Shown here: piece after piece, positions 1 through 9,578 of the stretch
How the letters are laid out: every line of letters begins with the position of its first letter
Position numbering within the stretch: the stretch's first letter is position 1
DNA from: Saprospiraceae bacterium
GTDB lineage: Bacteria; Bacteroidota; Bacteroidia; Chitinophagales; Saprospiraceae
Direction: 5' to 3'
DNA: 64,000 nt
Assembly: GCA_026129545.1 (NCBI GenBank)
Contig: JAHCHX010000001.1
Coordinates: forward strand, 1,115,501-1,179,500
Program-made: the position numbers and the translations under genes
The notes under the pieces: model-generated
Told to the model about the DNA's origin: nothing
The model's input: only the letters and a program-made list of their open reading frames with translations
Databases searched by the model: none

Positions 1-1795
1 AATCACCAGTCCTATGCTTAAAAAATTGAGCGATTGATTTTTGCCAAGAAAGTTTTTCGGATGTTGTTTGAATTGATTCATGGGCAACAGGCTTGCGGCA
101 GTGCAAAACCAAGTCGCTCCCAGCTGTATTTTCGTTGACAAATTGCTTGAACGTCCCATGTTGTTTGTCAAAAATGTTGATTTGCTCTGGAACAAATCCT
201 GCTTGGCGCACTGCTTGGTTGATTGCATCCCAAACTTTGCCGGAGGAGTTCATAAATACCAGCAACATCCAATGCCCCGGTCGGAGTACACGATAACATT
301 CTGAAAGGCTATCTGTCATCAGATGCTGATATTCTTCCAATCCTTTGCCCTGTGCGCGGTTGACAATGGCTTCGGAGGTGTTGTCGGTATATTCGCCAAG
401 CCACGACTCCCACAAAATATTCATTTCGGAATAATTGATATTGGCACCAAAAGGGGGGTCTGTAAATATAAAATCAACGGAATTGTCGGGAAGATAATCC
501 AGTTGGGTGGCCGAATTGCAAACGACGACTTTGTTGCCTTGATAATGTTGCATCGTCGTTTGAAGGTGGTCGAGAATATTGGCTGCTTTTCTTTCAAAAG
601 TAACAAAAACATTGGCCTCATTGAAAATGAAAGGGACGTTGAAGCGTGCTGTATTGCCGCTGCCGCCCCAAAATCGAAATTCGGAGAGTCTTGTGACGCG
701 CTGATAAAGGGAAGTGAAAACAAAAGCGAGCATGGATGCCAGTTGCCTGTCTTCGAGCCTGTGTATTTCCTTCCAAAGATGACTAAGCGCGGATAGATTG
801 CGTTTGGTGTAAAATTTATCAATGGTGTCAAAACCATGCCGCTTGGGTTGGCTGAGGTTAATGCCATCGGGGATATAGGTTTGGGGATAAAATCCTTCTT
901 CCAAGGGCGGGTTTGCCTCAATTTGCTCCACGCGCAAAATGTCCCTTGCGCTCAAAGGATGTTCGCGCTGCACTTTGTCGCAACACTTATAGCCCAACAT
1001 GACCGGCTCAGCGTTTTTTCGAGAAAGTCGGCTTTTTTTCAACAACTTGCCACAGTCTGGGCAGGGAAATTCGCTCAATATTTTATGCTCCCGAACATTG
1101 GAACCGTACTGGCGGCAATGGTCCCAGAGTCGAAATTTGCTTTTACAATGTGGACATTCCACTTGGTATGACCAAACGGTATAAAGGATTTCGGTTTGTT
1201 TTCCACACTCTCTGCACTCTGTGCCGTAAAGGTCTTTTCTTAACTGTTTCAGTTCTGTCAACACGGATTTGATTGCTTTGGCAAAATCCGTGTTTGAAAC
1301 ACGTTCCGTAAAATTGTGTGCAATGAAACAGGCTGCGGGAGAAAGTTCGTTCAACACTATATCCATGCCAGCAACAAGAGCCGCAACACCCGTCATGCCG
1401 CTACCGCCAAAGGGGTCAAGCACTAACCCTCCTTGTGGCAGATAATACTTCAAAAACTCAACAATCCCTTGTGGCGGGACTTTCGTGTGATAGGTGTGCG
1501 CGTCGTAAGTGTAGGTGTTTTTGCCTGCCGATGTACCGTTTTTTGCTGGCGAATTTGCGGTAAGAGCGGGTGCATTATGAGAGTGAAGGATTTGTTCAAG
1601 TACTTTTTCTCCATTGTCAAAAAACCGACCTGATTTTATTCTCAATAACACCGACGTGCCGGGCGACACTTTTTTTGCAATTGGGGTTTCGGGGGCGAAA
1701 AGGTTGAGTTGCCCGTTATTGCGCAAAACCAGCCGAGAAGAGCCGTGGGAAGCAATTATCTTCAGATGTTGAGTTTGCCCGGCGATTTTGTCCAT
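1..1795 (-). CDS. DNA methyltransferase (N4-cytosine/N6-adenine type) with zinc-ribbon insert, 3' end outside window
   Basis: At least 598 codons from the ATG at 1795; the reading frame is still open at position 1. Near residue 125 is LDPFGGSGMTG, the SAM-binding motif I of amino-methyltransferases. Near residue 447 is TDPPFGANINYSEMN, the catalytic DPPF motif IV. Between them (about residues 195-285) lie Cys pairs CREC, CPHC, CPDC and a CC, as in a zinc ribbon. The order motif I, insert, motif IV is the alpha-type arrangement of DNA methylases, where the insert usually recognises target DNA. It would methylate adenine N6 or cytosine N4 in a specific sequence. No restriction or defence partner lies to its right (the neighbour is a metabolic oxidase); any partner would be left of the window. 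Family-level call is firm; specificity is unknown. Confidence 0.82.
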   Translation of the reverse strand, partial: MDKIAGQTQHLKIIASHGSSRLVLRNNGQLNLFAPETPIAKKVSPGTSVLLRIKSGRFFDNGEKVLEQILHSHNAPALTANSPAKNGTSAGKNTYTYDAHTYHTKVPPQGIVEFLKYYLPQGGLVLDPFGGSGMTGVAALVAGMDIVLNELSPAACFIAHNFTERVSNTDFAKAIKSVLTELKQLRKDLYGTECRECGKQTEILYTVWSYQVECPHCKSKFRLWDHCRQYGSNVREHKILSEFPCPDCGKLLKKSRLSRKNAEPVMLGYKCCDKVQREHPLSARDILRVEQIEANPPLEEGFYPQTYIPDGINLSQPKRHGFDTIDKFYTKRNLSALSHLWKEIHRLEDRQLASMLAFVFTSLYQRVTRLSEFRFWGGSGNTARFNVPFIFNEANVFVTFERKAANILDHLQTTMQHYQGNKVVVCNSATQLDYLPDNSVDFIFTDPPFGANINYSEMNILWESWLGEYTDNTSEAIVNRAQGKGLEEYQHLMTDSLSECYRVLRPGHWMLLVFMNSSGKVWDAINQAVRQAGFVPEQINIFDKQHGTFKQFVNENTAGSDLVLHCRKPVAHESIQTTSEKLSWQKSIAQFFKHRTGD

Positions 1796-1842
1796 GATTG
1801 GAATGATTTTGAGCAAAGGTATTGATTCCTCTCTGTGAAAAA

Positions 1843-3051
1843 TCATTCATCCTTCATCATTTCCAACACCCGCTCCGCCGCCGTTTCGCCCACTGCCAGC
1901 GAAGCGGTGGCTGCCGGGCTGGGCGCGTTGCAAACGTTGACGATGCGCGAGCGCGTGAGGATGAGAAAATCGTCGAGCAGGTTGCCCGCGTGGTCGCAGG
2001 CCATAGCGCGCACGCCGCTTCTTCCGGGAATTATATCCTCCGCCGATATTTCCGGCACAAGACGCTGCAACGCGAAGACAAAATGACGCTTCGAGTAAGA
2101 CCGCTTCATCTCCGCCCAGCCGTCGCGCCAGTATCGGCGGGCGATTTTTCGGAAGCCGGGATAGGAGAGCGTCTCCGTTAGCTCTGTGATGTTCAAATCC
2201 CAACGCGAGTACCCTTCGCGGCGGAAGGCGAGCACGGCATTCGGGCCAGCCTCGATGCCGCCATGTATCATGCGAGTGAAATGCACGCCGAGAAAGGGGA
2301 AGTTAGGATTGGGTACGGGGTATATCAGGTTGCGGACGAGGTGTTCGCGCTCGGGTTTTAACTCGTAATACTCACCGCGAAAAGGAAGGATTTGCAGGTC
2401 GGGTTTTTCGCCGGTCAGTGTGGCGATTTTGTCGGAATAGAGGCCTGCGCAATTCACAAATATTTTTCCTGCGAATACTTGATTTTCTGTTTGGACGAAG
2501 ACTTCAGTGCTTTGTGCTCGTACGGCCTTCACTTTTTGCTCCGTAAAAATCTCTCCGCCGTTTTTTTGAAAAATCTCCGCGTATTTCCGCGCCACTTCGC
2601 CGTAGTCCACGATGCCTGCTTGCGGCACCCAAACGGCCTCCACCGCCCGAACGTGCGGCTCTATTTCGCGGGCTTCGGCGGCGCTGATTTTGCGAATGCC
2701 GCGAAGGCCGTTCTCAATTCCTCGTCGGTAGATTTTGTCCAGCCGCTCGCGTTCGTCCTCCGCTGTGGCAACGATGATTTTGCCGCAAATCTCGAACGGA
2801 ACGCCATTTTCCCTGCAAAATTGGAGCAAAAGGTCGTAGCCACGTTTGCAGTTGGTGGCGCGTAGGCTCCCCGGCTTGTAATAGATGCCGCTGTGAATCA
2901 CCCCACTGTTGCGGCTGCTTTGGTGGGCGGCCACACGGCTTTCCTTTTCAAGGATGGCGATGCGCAGTCGGGGATTGCTGCGCTGCAATTGGAGGGCGGT
3001 GGCCAGCCCAACGATGCCGCCACCGGCAATAACAATATCGTGTGGGTGCAT
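1843..3051 (-). CDS. lhgO: L-2-hydroxyglutarate oxidase (LhgO/YgaF family)
   Basis: 402 aa, the usual length of this FAD-dependent DAO-fold family. The N-terminus carries the dinucleotide-binding motif IVIAGGGIVGLATALQLQ (residues 6-23). It is followed by the family-typical stretch HQSSRNSGVIHSGIYYKPGS, where the flavin and substrate are bound, and a C-terminal GRSGVRAM segment. Known members oxidise L-2-hydroxyglutarate to 2-oxoglutarate and feed electrons to the membrane quinone pool, clearing a toxic metabolite made by promiscuous dehydrogenases. It appears to be a single-gene unit, divergent from the TonB receptor at 3180, with a -7-like box 12 bp upstream of the start. A generic glycine-oxidase-like function is possible but less likely. 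Confidence 0.88.
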   Translation of the reverse strand: MHPHDIVIAGGGIVGLATALQLQRSNPRLRIAILEKESRVAAHQSSRNSGVIHSGIYYKPGSLRATNCKRGYDLLLQFCRENGVPFEICGKIIVATAEDERERLDKIYRRGIENGLRGIRKISAAEAREIEPHVRAVEAVWVPQAGIVDYGEVARKYAEIFQKNGGEIFTEQKVKAVRAQSTEVFVQTENQVFAGKIFVNCAGLYSDKIATLTGEKPDLQILPFRGEYYELKPEREHLVRNLIYPVPNPNFPFLGVHFTRMIHGGIEAGPNAVLAFRREGYSRWDLNITELTETLSYPGFRKIARRYWRDGWAEMKRSYSKRHFVFALQRLVPEISAEDIIPGRSGVRAMACDHAGNLLDDFLILTRSRIVNVCNAPSPAATASLAVGETAAERVLEMMKDE

Positions 3052-3062
3052 GGTGATGGCGG

Positions 3063-3070
3063 CAAACTTA
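3063..3070 (-). promoter_or_regulatory. Bacteroidota -7 box for lhgO
   Basis: On the minus strand this reads TAAGTTTG, matching the Bacteroidota TAnnTTTG -7 element, 12 bp from the lhgO start codon. No clear -33 TTTG was seen. Confidence 0.4.
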
Positions 3071-3147
3071 CGATTGATATTTTTAGCAGATGCAGCGGAA
3101 TGTCGAGCACTATCTTTTTCGGGCGCAACTAAATATCAATGTACGGC

Positions 3148-3155
3148 TATCTTTG
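3148..3155 (+). promoter_or_regulatory. Bacteroidota -7 box for the TonB receptor-selD unit
   Basis: TATCTTTG matches TAnnTTTG and ends 24 bp before the ATG at 3180. The -33 element is not evident. Confidence 0.45.
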
Positions 3156-3179
3156 CCGCCGCCAAACACATAAATTGCA

Positions 3180-5459
3180 ATGAGAAATCTCCTTAGTTTC
3201 TTCTTTTTAATCGCTCTATCTGTCTCATTATCAGCCCAAACAGGAACCAAATCTGCTGTCAGGGGATATGTTTACGACAAGGAAACCACACAGCCCGTCG
3301 GCTTCGCCACAGTGCGCGTCGAAGGTGCCAGCCTTGGCACCATCTCTGATGTGAATGGTTTTTTTTCAGTGCCCGAAGTGCCGCCGGGCGAATACCAATT
3401 GGTCGTGTCGCTCACTGGCTATGATACTTACACGGCAAACATCACCGTGAAACGTGGTGAGATTTTGTTTCAAAACATTTACATCGTCGAGAGCGGGCAG
3501 CGATTGGGCGAAATCCTCATCAGCGGGAAAAAGGAGCAGGCAAAGGCCGACATTCAAATCTCCAAATTGCAGGTGACGCCCAAACAAATCCGTTCGTTGC
3601 CGTCAGCGGGTGGTCAGTCCGACATCGCTCAATACCTCACCGTGTTGCCGGGCGTGATTTTCACGGGCGACCAAGGCGGCCAACTGTACATTCGCGGCGG
3701 TTCGCCCGTGCAGAACCGTATCTTGCTCGATGGGATGACGATTTACAACCCCTTTCACAGCATTGGCTTCTTCTCCGTGTTCGAGACCGAGCTGATTCGC
3801 AACGTGGACGTCCTTACGGGTGGTTTTAATGCCGATTATGGCGGTCGAATCTCGGCCATCGTGGACGTAAAAACCCGCGAGGGCAACCGAAAACGCCTCT
3901 CTGGGTTGGCCTCGGTCAGTCCTTATCAGGCACGTGCGATTGTGGAAGGCCCCATTGTTCCTCTCAAAGAAGAGGGAGGGAGCAGCATTTCTTTTGTGCT
4001 GACTGGCAAACAGGCGCTCATCAATCAGTTTGATAAAACCCTCTATCCTTATGTCAATGACTCCATTGGCATCCCCTTCGACTACCGAGATATGTACGGC
4101 AAACTGTCGCTCCTGACTGGCAACGGCAGCAAACTCAACATTTTTGGATTCAGTTACGACGATGGCGTGAACTTCCCAATCGCGGACTATGGGTGGAACA
4201 GTGCTGGCGGTGGCATGGACTTTACTGTGGTGCCGACCAATTCGAGCACGATTATCAATGGCGTGTTCACCTTTTCCCGATACGACACACGCATCGAAGA
4301 GGCAGACCGCCTTCCCCGCAAGAGCGGCATTTCGGGTTATTACGGGGGGTTGAATTTTACCAACTATGGTCGCAACAACGAGTTGGAGTACGGGATAGAG
4401 TTGACTGGCTTCAATACTGTTTTTGAGTTTATCAACTTTCGCGGGCTAACCATCGGTCAGGATGAAAACACTACTGAAATCAGCGGCTATATGCGTTGGA
4501 AACGCAAGATTGGCCCCTTGGTTATTGAGCCGGGCTTCCGTCTCCAATACTACCAGTCGCTCAACTATTCCTCCCCGGAGCCGCGTTTGGGCTTGAAATA
4601 CAACGTCACCGACAACCTGCGCTTTAAGGCCGCAGGTGGCTTGTACTCGCAAAACCTGCTTTCCACCATCAACGAGCGAGATGTCGTCAACTTGTTTGTC
4701 GGGTTTCTCTCTGGCCCAGAGGAGGCGATTTTGAAGCCCAATTCCAACGAACGGGCCAGCAATCGCATCCAGACCTCCGTGCATGGCGTGGCAGGTTTTG
4801 AAGTGGATGTAACGAAGAATTTTGACCTCAATGTGGAAGGCTACTACAAAAAATTCACCCAACTCATCGCCCTCAATCGCAACAAGCAAGACCCGACCGA
4901 CCCCAACTTTGTCACTGAAACAGGTGATGCTTATGGTCTTGACGTATCCATGAAGATAGAGTGGAAGCGAGCATACCTGTGGGGCGCATACTCACTCGGT
5001 TTCGTCACTCGCAATGATGGCGAACAGACCTATCCGCCCGTGTTTGACCGCCGACACAACCTCAATTTTGTAGGCACTTATCAGATGGGCCGCAAAAAAG
5101 AGTGGGAACTGGGTGCTCGCTGGAATTTTGGCTCTGGTTTCCCCTTCACTCTTACGCAAGGCTTCTACAGCTCCTTCGATTTCAAAGATGGCATCGGCAG
5201 CGACATCCTGACGGGCAACCCCGATTTGGGCATCGTTTATGACCGAGTGCGCAACGGTGGACGTCTTCCCTACTACCACCGTCTCGACCTCTCGGCGAAA
5301 CGTATATTCAGGTTCTCGAAATACAGCAACCTCGAAATCACGGCTTCTTGCACCAACGTTTACGACCGCGACAATATCTTTTATTTCGACCGGGTACGTT
5401 ACCAAAGAGTGAACCAACTGCCCATCATCCCTGCCCTGAGTGTGACGTACCAATTTTAA
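3180..5459 (+). CDS. TonB-dependent receptor with carboxypeptidase-regulatory-like N-terminal domain
   Basis: 759 aa. Residues 1-20 form a signal peptide ending SLSAQ. Residues about 27-105 are a CarboxypepD_reg-like beta-sandwich ([19 protein letters not shown]). A plug domain follows ([20 protein letters not shown] to [19 protein letters not shown]), then a beta-barrel ending in a terminal aromatic, VTYQF. This is an energised outer-membrane importer of the Bacteroidota type but shorter than SusC proteins, and no SusD partner follows. Only 10 bp separate its stop from selD, so the two are probably co-transcribed. That hints at, but does not prove, a role in selenium or cofactor supply. The substrate cannot be read from the sequence. 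Confidence 0.9.
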   Translation: MRNLLSFFFLIALSVSLSAQTGTKSAVRGYVYDKETTQPVGFATVRVEGASLGTISDVNGFFSVPEVPPGEYQLVVSLTGYDTYTANITVKRGEILFQNIYIVESGQRLGEILISGKKEQAKADIQISKLQVTPKQIRSLPSAGGQSDIAQYLTVLPGVIFTGDQGGQLYIRGGSPVQNRILLDGMTIYNPFHSIGFFSVFETELIRNVDVLTGGFNADYGGRISAIVDVKTREGNRKRLSGLASVSPYQARAIVEGPIVPLKEEGGSSISFVLTGKQALINQFDKTLYPYVNDSIGIPFDYRDMYGKLSLLTGNGSKLNIFGFSYDDGVNFPIADYGWNSAGGGMDFTVVPTNSSTIINGVFTFSRYDTRIEEADRLPRKSGISGYYGGLNFTNYGRNNELEYGIELTGFNTVFEFINFRGLTIGQDENTTEISGYMRWKRKIGPLVIEPGFRLQYYQSLNYSSPEPRLGLKYNVTDNLRFKAAGGLYSQNLLSTINERDVVNLFVGFLSGPEEAILKPNSNERASNRIQTSVHGVAGFEVDVTKNFDLNVEGYYKKFTQLIALNRNKQDPTDPNFVTETGDAYGLDVSMKIEWKRAYLWGAYSLGFVTRNDGEQTYPPVFDRRHNLNFVGTYQMGRKKEWELGARWNFGSGFPFTLTQGFYSSFDFKDGIGSDILTGNPDLGIVYDRVRNGGRLPYYHRLDLSAKRIFRFSKYSNLEITASCTNVYDRDNIFYFDRVRYQRVNQLPIIPALSVTYQF

Positions 5460-5469
5460 GAGCCTAAAA

Positions 5470-6519
5470 ATGAACGACTCAGCGGCCTCCTTCAAGCTCA
5501 CTCAGTATTCGCACGGCGCAGGGTGCGGCTGCAAAATCGCGCCCAACGTACTTGACAATATTTTGAAAAGCAGTGCCGCCAAGCAGCATTTCCCGCAATT
5601 GCTGGTGGGCAACGAAGCACGCGACGACGCGGCGGTGCTCGACTTGGGCGATGGTACGGCTGTGGTGAGCACCACCGATTTTTTTATGCCCATTGTGGAC
5701 GACGCGGAAGATTTTGGTCGCATCGCTTCCGTCAACGCTATCAGTGATGTCTATGCGATGGGCGGCACCCCCTTGTTGGCCATCGCCATTTTGGGTTGGC
5801 CTGTCAATCTGCTTCCCCCAGAGGTAGCCAGCGAGGTGATAGAAGGCGCACGGAAGGCTTGTGCCGAGGCCGGGATTCCGCTGGCCGGCGGCCATAGTAT
5901 TGATAGCCCGGAACCTATATTTGGATTGGCGGTGACCGGGCGCTTGAAAATCGAGCATTTGAAAAAAAATGGCGGCGCCACACCCGGTTGTCAGCTATTT
6001 TTGACCAAGCCGCTTGGAGTTGGCATTCTGACAACCGCGCAAAAAAAGGGGAGCCTCAAGCCGGAACACACCCATATTGCACCCGACAGCATGAAGCAAT
6101 TGAACAGGGTGGGGGAGCGGTTCGGGTTGTTCTCGTTCGTGAGAGCCATGACGGATGTGACGGGATTCGGGCTGCTGGGGCACCTCGCCGAAATGTGCGA
6201 AGCCAGCGACGCGAGCGCCATCATCCATTTTGAAGATGTGCCTACTATTGACCGCGACATCCTTGATTTTTATTTGGAACAAAAGTGTGTGCCGGGCGGC
6301 ACCACGCGCAACTGGGACAGCTACGGCCATAAAATAGCAGGAGCCGACGAGTACAGACGAAAGATATTGGCAGACCCTCAGACAAGTGGCGGGCTTTTGG
6401 TGGCGGTGGAGCCGGGTTTTGAATCCGAGTTTCAAAAAATAGCGCGTGAAGAGGGCTACTCGCTGCGTCCATTCGGCTTTTTTATCGAACGCCAGGATAT
6501 TTTGATAACCGTCGTTTGA
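5470..6519 (+). CDS. selD: selenide, water dikinase (selenophosphate synthetase)
   Basis: 349 aa, full length. The N-terminal motif [13 protein letters not shown] (residues 10-22) contains Cys19 and Lys22, equivalent to the catalytic Cys17/Lys20 of the E. coli enzyme. This is therefore the cysteine form, not a selenoprotein. The PurM-like ATP-binding core follows, with [24 protein letters not shown] and [11 protein letters not shown]. It makes selenophosphate from selenide and ATP, used for selenocysteine and/or 2-selenouridine in tRNA. No selA, selB, selU or tRNA-Sec is in the window. It sits 10 bp behind a TonB receptor. The presence of selD is relevant to the in-frame TGA gene at 38.3 kb. 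Confidence 0.95.
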   Translation: MNDSAASFKLTQYSHGAGCGCKIAPNVLDNILKSSAAKQHFPQLLVGNEARDDAAVLDLGDGTAVVSTTDFFMPIVDDAEDFGRIASVNAISDVYAMGGTPLLAIAILGWPVNLLPPEVASEVIEGARKACAEAGIPLAGGHSIDSPEPIFGLAVTGRLKIEHLKKNGGATPGCQLFLTKPLGVGILTTAQKKGSLKPEHTHIAPDSMKQLNRVGERFGLFSFVRAMTDVTGFGLLGHLAEMCEASDASAIIHFEDVPTIDRDILDFYLEQKCVPGGTTRNWDSYGHKIAGADEYRRKILADPQTSGGLLVAVEPGFESEFQKIAREEGYSLRPFGFFIERQDILITVV

Positions 6520-6588
6520 AAGGTGCCCCAACCCTTTGCGTTGGATTGACTGTCTTTTACGGTATCGTCTCACAAAATTTGTTCGGCT

Positions 6589-7809
6589 ATGACCAAAGCA
6601 GCTTATTTGATACCGTTTCTGTTTGTGCCCCTCTTTTCCGCCTGCGACAAAGGCGCGACTGCCATCATCAAAGAACCCATCCCGGTAGATAAGGTGGAAA
6701 AAATCGCTGAGATGAATCAAGTGCTCGGTTGGAATATCTTCAAGCAAGAGCAGCTCGCCAAGCCGGGACAAAACGTCCTGATTTCTCCTTTCAGCATTCA
6801 AACGGCGCTCACCATGGCTACCAATGGCGCGCAAGGGGTCACACTCGGTGAAATGTTGTCCTTGATGGGCTGCGAGAACTGTGCGGTCAATGACTTGAAT
6901 CCGCTGCACCGCGACCTCACCCAATTGTTGAGCAAACAGAGCGGCTCCCCCACGCTCACGGTCGCCAACCGTTATTTCCACGATGCCGCACGGATTAACG
7001 TAAAGCCCCCTTTTCTGGACGCGCTATCGGCACATTACAGCTGCGGCGACCAAAAACTCAATTTTGACAACGAACAGGCGGCCCTCGACCAAATCAACAA
7101 TTGGGTGAAAAACAGCACAAACGGGAAAATCCCTCAAATTTTGGAGCGCATCACGGCGTTGGATGTGGCTTTTCTCATCAACGCAATCCACTTCAAAGCC
7201 GACTGGGCGACGGGTTTTGCCCCTCAACTTACCACCCAAAAGGCGTTCACAAAAGCGGATGGCTCACAGACGCAAGTTGATTTTGTGAACGCCGACCGCG
7301 ATTTCACTTTTGCGCAAACGGCGCTTTTCAACCTCGTGGATATCCCCTTCAAAGATTCCACTTTTAGTGTCAGTTTTATACAGCCAACCACCGCGAACAC
7401 CGATGCCAACTGGCATCTGAACATCACGCCGTCGTCTTGGAAAGGCATGTATGAAGCGGCACAATACGGGCGAGCAATGGTGTTTTTCCCTAAACTTAAA
7501 CTGGCGTACGACAACGACCTCATTCAGAGCCTTAAACATCTCGGTATGAAGGCGGCTTTTTCCGACCGGGATGCCGACTTCACGTTGATGGGCACTGCCG
7601 TCAAAAACATCTTTATCAACCAAATCAAGCACAAAGCTGTGTTGGAGATAGACGAGAAAGGTGCGGAAGGGGCTGCGGTCACGTCCATAGGTTTTGGCAT
7701 CACCTCAGTGCCTCCTACTTTTTGGTTCAATCGTCCTTTTGTGCTCGTGTTGCGGCATATCCCGACCAACACGATGGTTTTCGTGAGCTATGTGGCTGAC
7801 CCAAGCTAA
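6589..7809 (+). CDS. serpin-family protease inhibitor, predicted lipoprotein
   Basis: 406 aa. A hydrophobic N-terminus with lipobox LFSAC puts the lipidated Cys at residue 19, so it should be anchored on the outer or inner membrane facing outwards. The serpin fold is recognisable from NVLISPFSIQTALTMATNGAQG, VANRYFHDAARINVKPPF, INNWVKNSTNGKI and LINAIHFKADW. The C-terminal block FNRPFVLVLRHIPTNTMVF is the family signature. The reactive-centre hinge reads DEKGAEGAAVTS, close to the small-residue hinge of inhibitory serpins, so inhibition of serine or cysteine proteases is plausible. The loop that sets specificity lies around residues 358-371. It has its own reading unit 69 bp after selD and ends at a strong hairpin. 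Confidence 0.92.
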   Translation: MTKAAYLIPFLFVPLFSACDKGATAIIKEPIPVDKVEKIAEMNQVLGWNIFKQEQLAKPGQNVLISPFSIQTALTMATNGAQGVTLGEMLSLMGCENCAVNDLNPLHRDLTQLLSKQSGSPTLTVANRYFHDAARINVKPPFLDALSAHYSCGDQKLNFDNEQAALDQINNWVKNSTNGKIPQILERITALDVAFLINAIHFKADWATGFAPQLTTQKAFTKADGSQTQVDFVNADRDFTFAQTALFNLVDIPFKDSTFSVSFIQPTTANTDANWHLNITPSSWKGMYEAAQYGRAMVFFPKLKLAYDNDLIQSLKHLGMKAAFSDRDADFTLMGTAVKNIFINQIKHKAVLEIDEKGAEGAAVTSIGFGITSVPPTFWFNRPFVLVLRHIPTNTMVFVSYVADPS

Positions 7810-7821
7810 TCATCAAACGAG

Positions 7822-7869
7822 CGAGGGTTGACATGATTCAAGGGGCGTTTTAAATCATGTCAACCCTCG
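7822..7869. terminator. bidirectional hairpin terminator between convergent genes
   Basis: Perfect 17-bp inverted repeat (arm CGAGGGTTGACATGATT, second arm 7853-7869) around a 14-nt loop. It lies between the serpin stop (7809) and the stop of the minus-strand gene at 7895. No long T-run. Confidence 0.75.
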
Positions 7870-7894
7870 ATTGACGGGGCGCGTGTCATTTGAC

Positions 7895-9376
7895 CTACTT
7901 TCCTCCCGCCCCCTTTTTCTTCTCTTCCTGAAATTTTATCACCATCTCCATTACCTCCGAGAGTTGTTCGGCACCAATGCGTTTGGAGAGTATTTCGTGT
8001 TTGCGGTCGAGGATAAAAATTTGCGGGGTCGTCTGCACGTCGTAGAGTGATTTGTAACGGCTGCGCAGATAGGGGTCGCTAAAAGTCATGAATAAATCAT
8101 CGCTGAATTCCTTCTCTTCCACACCTTTCCAACATTGGTCGTTCACCTTTTCAAGGGTGTTGGAGTCCTCTTTTGCCGTGACGACTGCCGTACAGACCGA
8201 AAATACCTTCACGCCTCGGTTTTTGAATTTTTGTGCAAACTCGACGATATGAGGCGCTGCCTTTTTGCAGTGCCCGCAATCGGGTGCCCAGAAAAACAAG
8301 ACGGTGTAATCGGCATCCACGTCCCAGAGGCTGTGCGGTTTGTTGTTGCGGTCCATGACGGTGAAATTGGGCGCGATTTTGCCGATGAGTATGGGTTCCA
8401 GCCGGCTGGCGTTGTCGCATATTTTCTCCACGTCCTCTTTTTTCGTCCAGTCGGCTTGACCGGAGCAATAATACTTCTTGGCGATGTGGACATAGCAAGC
8501 GTCAAAGCCGACAAGGTTGGATTTGGCGTAGTGGTTGAGGAAATGGATGAGATAGAACTTGTAGTTTTCCTTGGATTCTTTCATTTTCTCCATCAGGAAA
8601 TCTATCGCTAAATTGATACTGTCGGGGTGCTGAGGCACCATTTTGTTCACATATTGTTCCAAGCGGGGATGTAGCACGGGACTGCGCAGCAAACATGGGT
8701 CGGCAAGGTCAATGTTGTCAAAAAAATGCGCTCGGTACCAATAGTACCTTTTGCGTTGCAGTTCCTGCGGGTCGTTGTCCGTGAATTCGGGCAGCTCTGG
8801 CTCTATGCTCGATTTCACGATTTTGGCAGAAATGGAAGAGGGGTTTTTGGCTATCAGGTCTGACTGATATTTTTTCACTGCTTTATCTAGTTCCATCAGT
8901 TTCGCGGCCAGACGAGTGGAGTCGGCCACATTGCCGTTGGTGCGGCCAATCTGTGCCCGCAAACTGTCGGCATCGGGTCGCATTTTGTTGAGGAACCGCA
9001 AATAGTCATAGAACACCTCGTTGTCCTTCGAGCCATTTACTTTCATTTTCGTGACGGCATCCTTTGCGTCGGTGGTAAGCGAAAAATCTTGGTCGTCGGA
9101 AGGAATCAAGACTTGAATGAAGGAATTGTCGGGCTTCAGGACGAGCAAATAAACCCCGCAGGGCAGCAAAGTGTCGGCTTGAAATGTAAACCACCCGTCG
9201 GCCCCCACCTCTATGGTGTCTTTCACATACTGCTTCTCGCCATAATGAAAGCCAAGCGTGAGGATTTTTTCCGGGTAGTTGTCAAGCTTGACGCGGATTT
9301 TGTAGCCTCCGCCATTTGCCCATAGTGTTGAAGATGAAATGAATGCAAGAAAGATAACAATGAAAATGCGTTTCAT
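7895..9376 (-). CDS. thioredoxin-fold (TlpA-like) envelope protein with DUF4369/DUF5106-type N-terminal region
   Basis: 493 aa from the ATG at 9376, chosen because it opens a signal peptide (MKRIFIVIFLAFISSSTLWA). The upstream in-frame extension has no such feature. The first half resembles the DUF4369 beta-domain (GGYKIRVKLDNYPEKILTLG) and then a DUF5106-like helical part. The C-terminal third is a thioredoxin fold with the active site FFWAPDCGHCKKAAPHIV (CGHC about residues 367-370) and the cis-Pro segment QTTPQIFILD. It should act in the periplasm as a disulfide reductase or isomerase in the style of Bacteroidota TlpA/ResA proteins. Partner substrates are unknown. It is transcribed toward the hairpin at 7822. 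Confidence 0.85.
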   Translation of the reverse strand: MKRIFIVIFLAFISSSTLWANGGGYKIRVKLDNYPEKILTLGFHYGEKQYVKDTIEVGADGWFTFQADTLLPCGVYLLVLKPDNSFIQVLIPSDDQDFSLTTDAKDAVTKMKVNGSKDNEVFYDYLRFLNKMRPDADSLRAQIGRTNGNVADSTRLAAKLMELDKAVKKYQSDLIAKNPSSISAKIVKSSIEPELPEFTDNDPQELQRKRYYWYRAHFFDNIDLADPCLLRSPVLHPRLEQYVNKMVPQHPDSINLAIDFLMEKMKESKENYKFYLIHFLNHYAKSNLVGFDACYVHIAKKYYCSGQADWTKKEDVEKICDNASRLEPILIGKIAPNFTVMDRNNKPHSLWDVDADYTVLFFWAPDCGHCKKAAPHIVEFAQKFKNRGVKVFSVCTAVVTAKEDSNTLEKVNDQCWKGVEEKEFSDDLFMTFSDPYLRSRYKSLYDVQTTPQIFILDRKHEILSKRIGAEQLSEVMEMVIKFQEEKKKGAGGK

Positions 9377-9538
9377 TCGAAAATGTATTTTGAAATCGGT
9401 AGTTTTGTTAGGCGCTCGAACCAGCGAAACGCTTGAACTGAAAACAAGGTTCGAGCGGACAGCGCCGAATGACGCGCAAATATCCTTCGACGCGGTAAGG
9501 GTGAGTGGGCTTTTTGGAAATGTTAACACGGCTGACAG

Positions 9539-9578
9539 TCAACCGTGCGCAGAACCGTGCGCAGTCAACCGTGCGCAG
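9539..9578. repeat. short tandem repeat, three copies of AACCGTGCGCAG
   Basis: Three near-perfect direct copies (two preceded by TC) immediately abut the stop codon of the sigma54 activator gene. Further along, 9413-9422 and 9448-9457 form a 10-bp inverted repeat (CGCTCGAACC). No coding potential was seen in 9377-9578. Confidence 0.8.

Noticed and set aside
421..921. 166-aa minus-strand frame in the methyltransferase gene
   Set aside because: Different frame from the DPPFG/DPFGGSG frame, which is open for the whole 1.8 kb.
5995..6981. 328-aa minus-strand frame
   Set aside because: Antisense to selD and the serpin gene, both with clear family motifs. Composition is that of a shadow frame.
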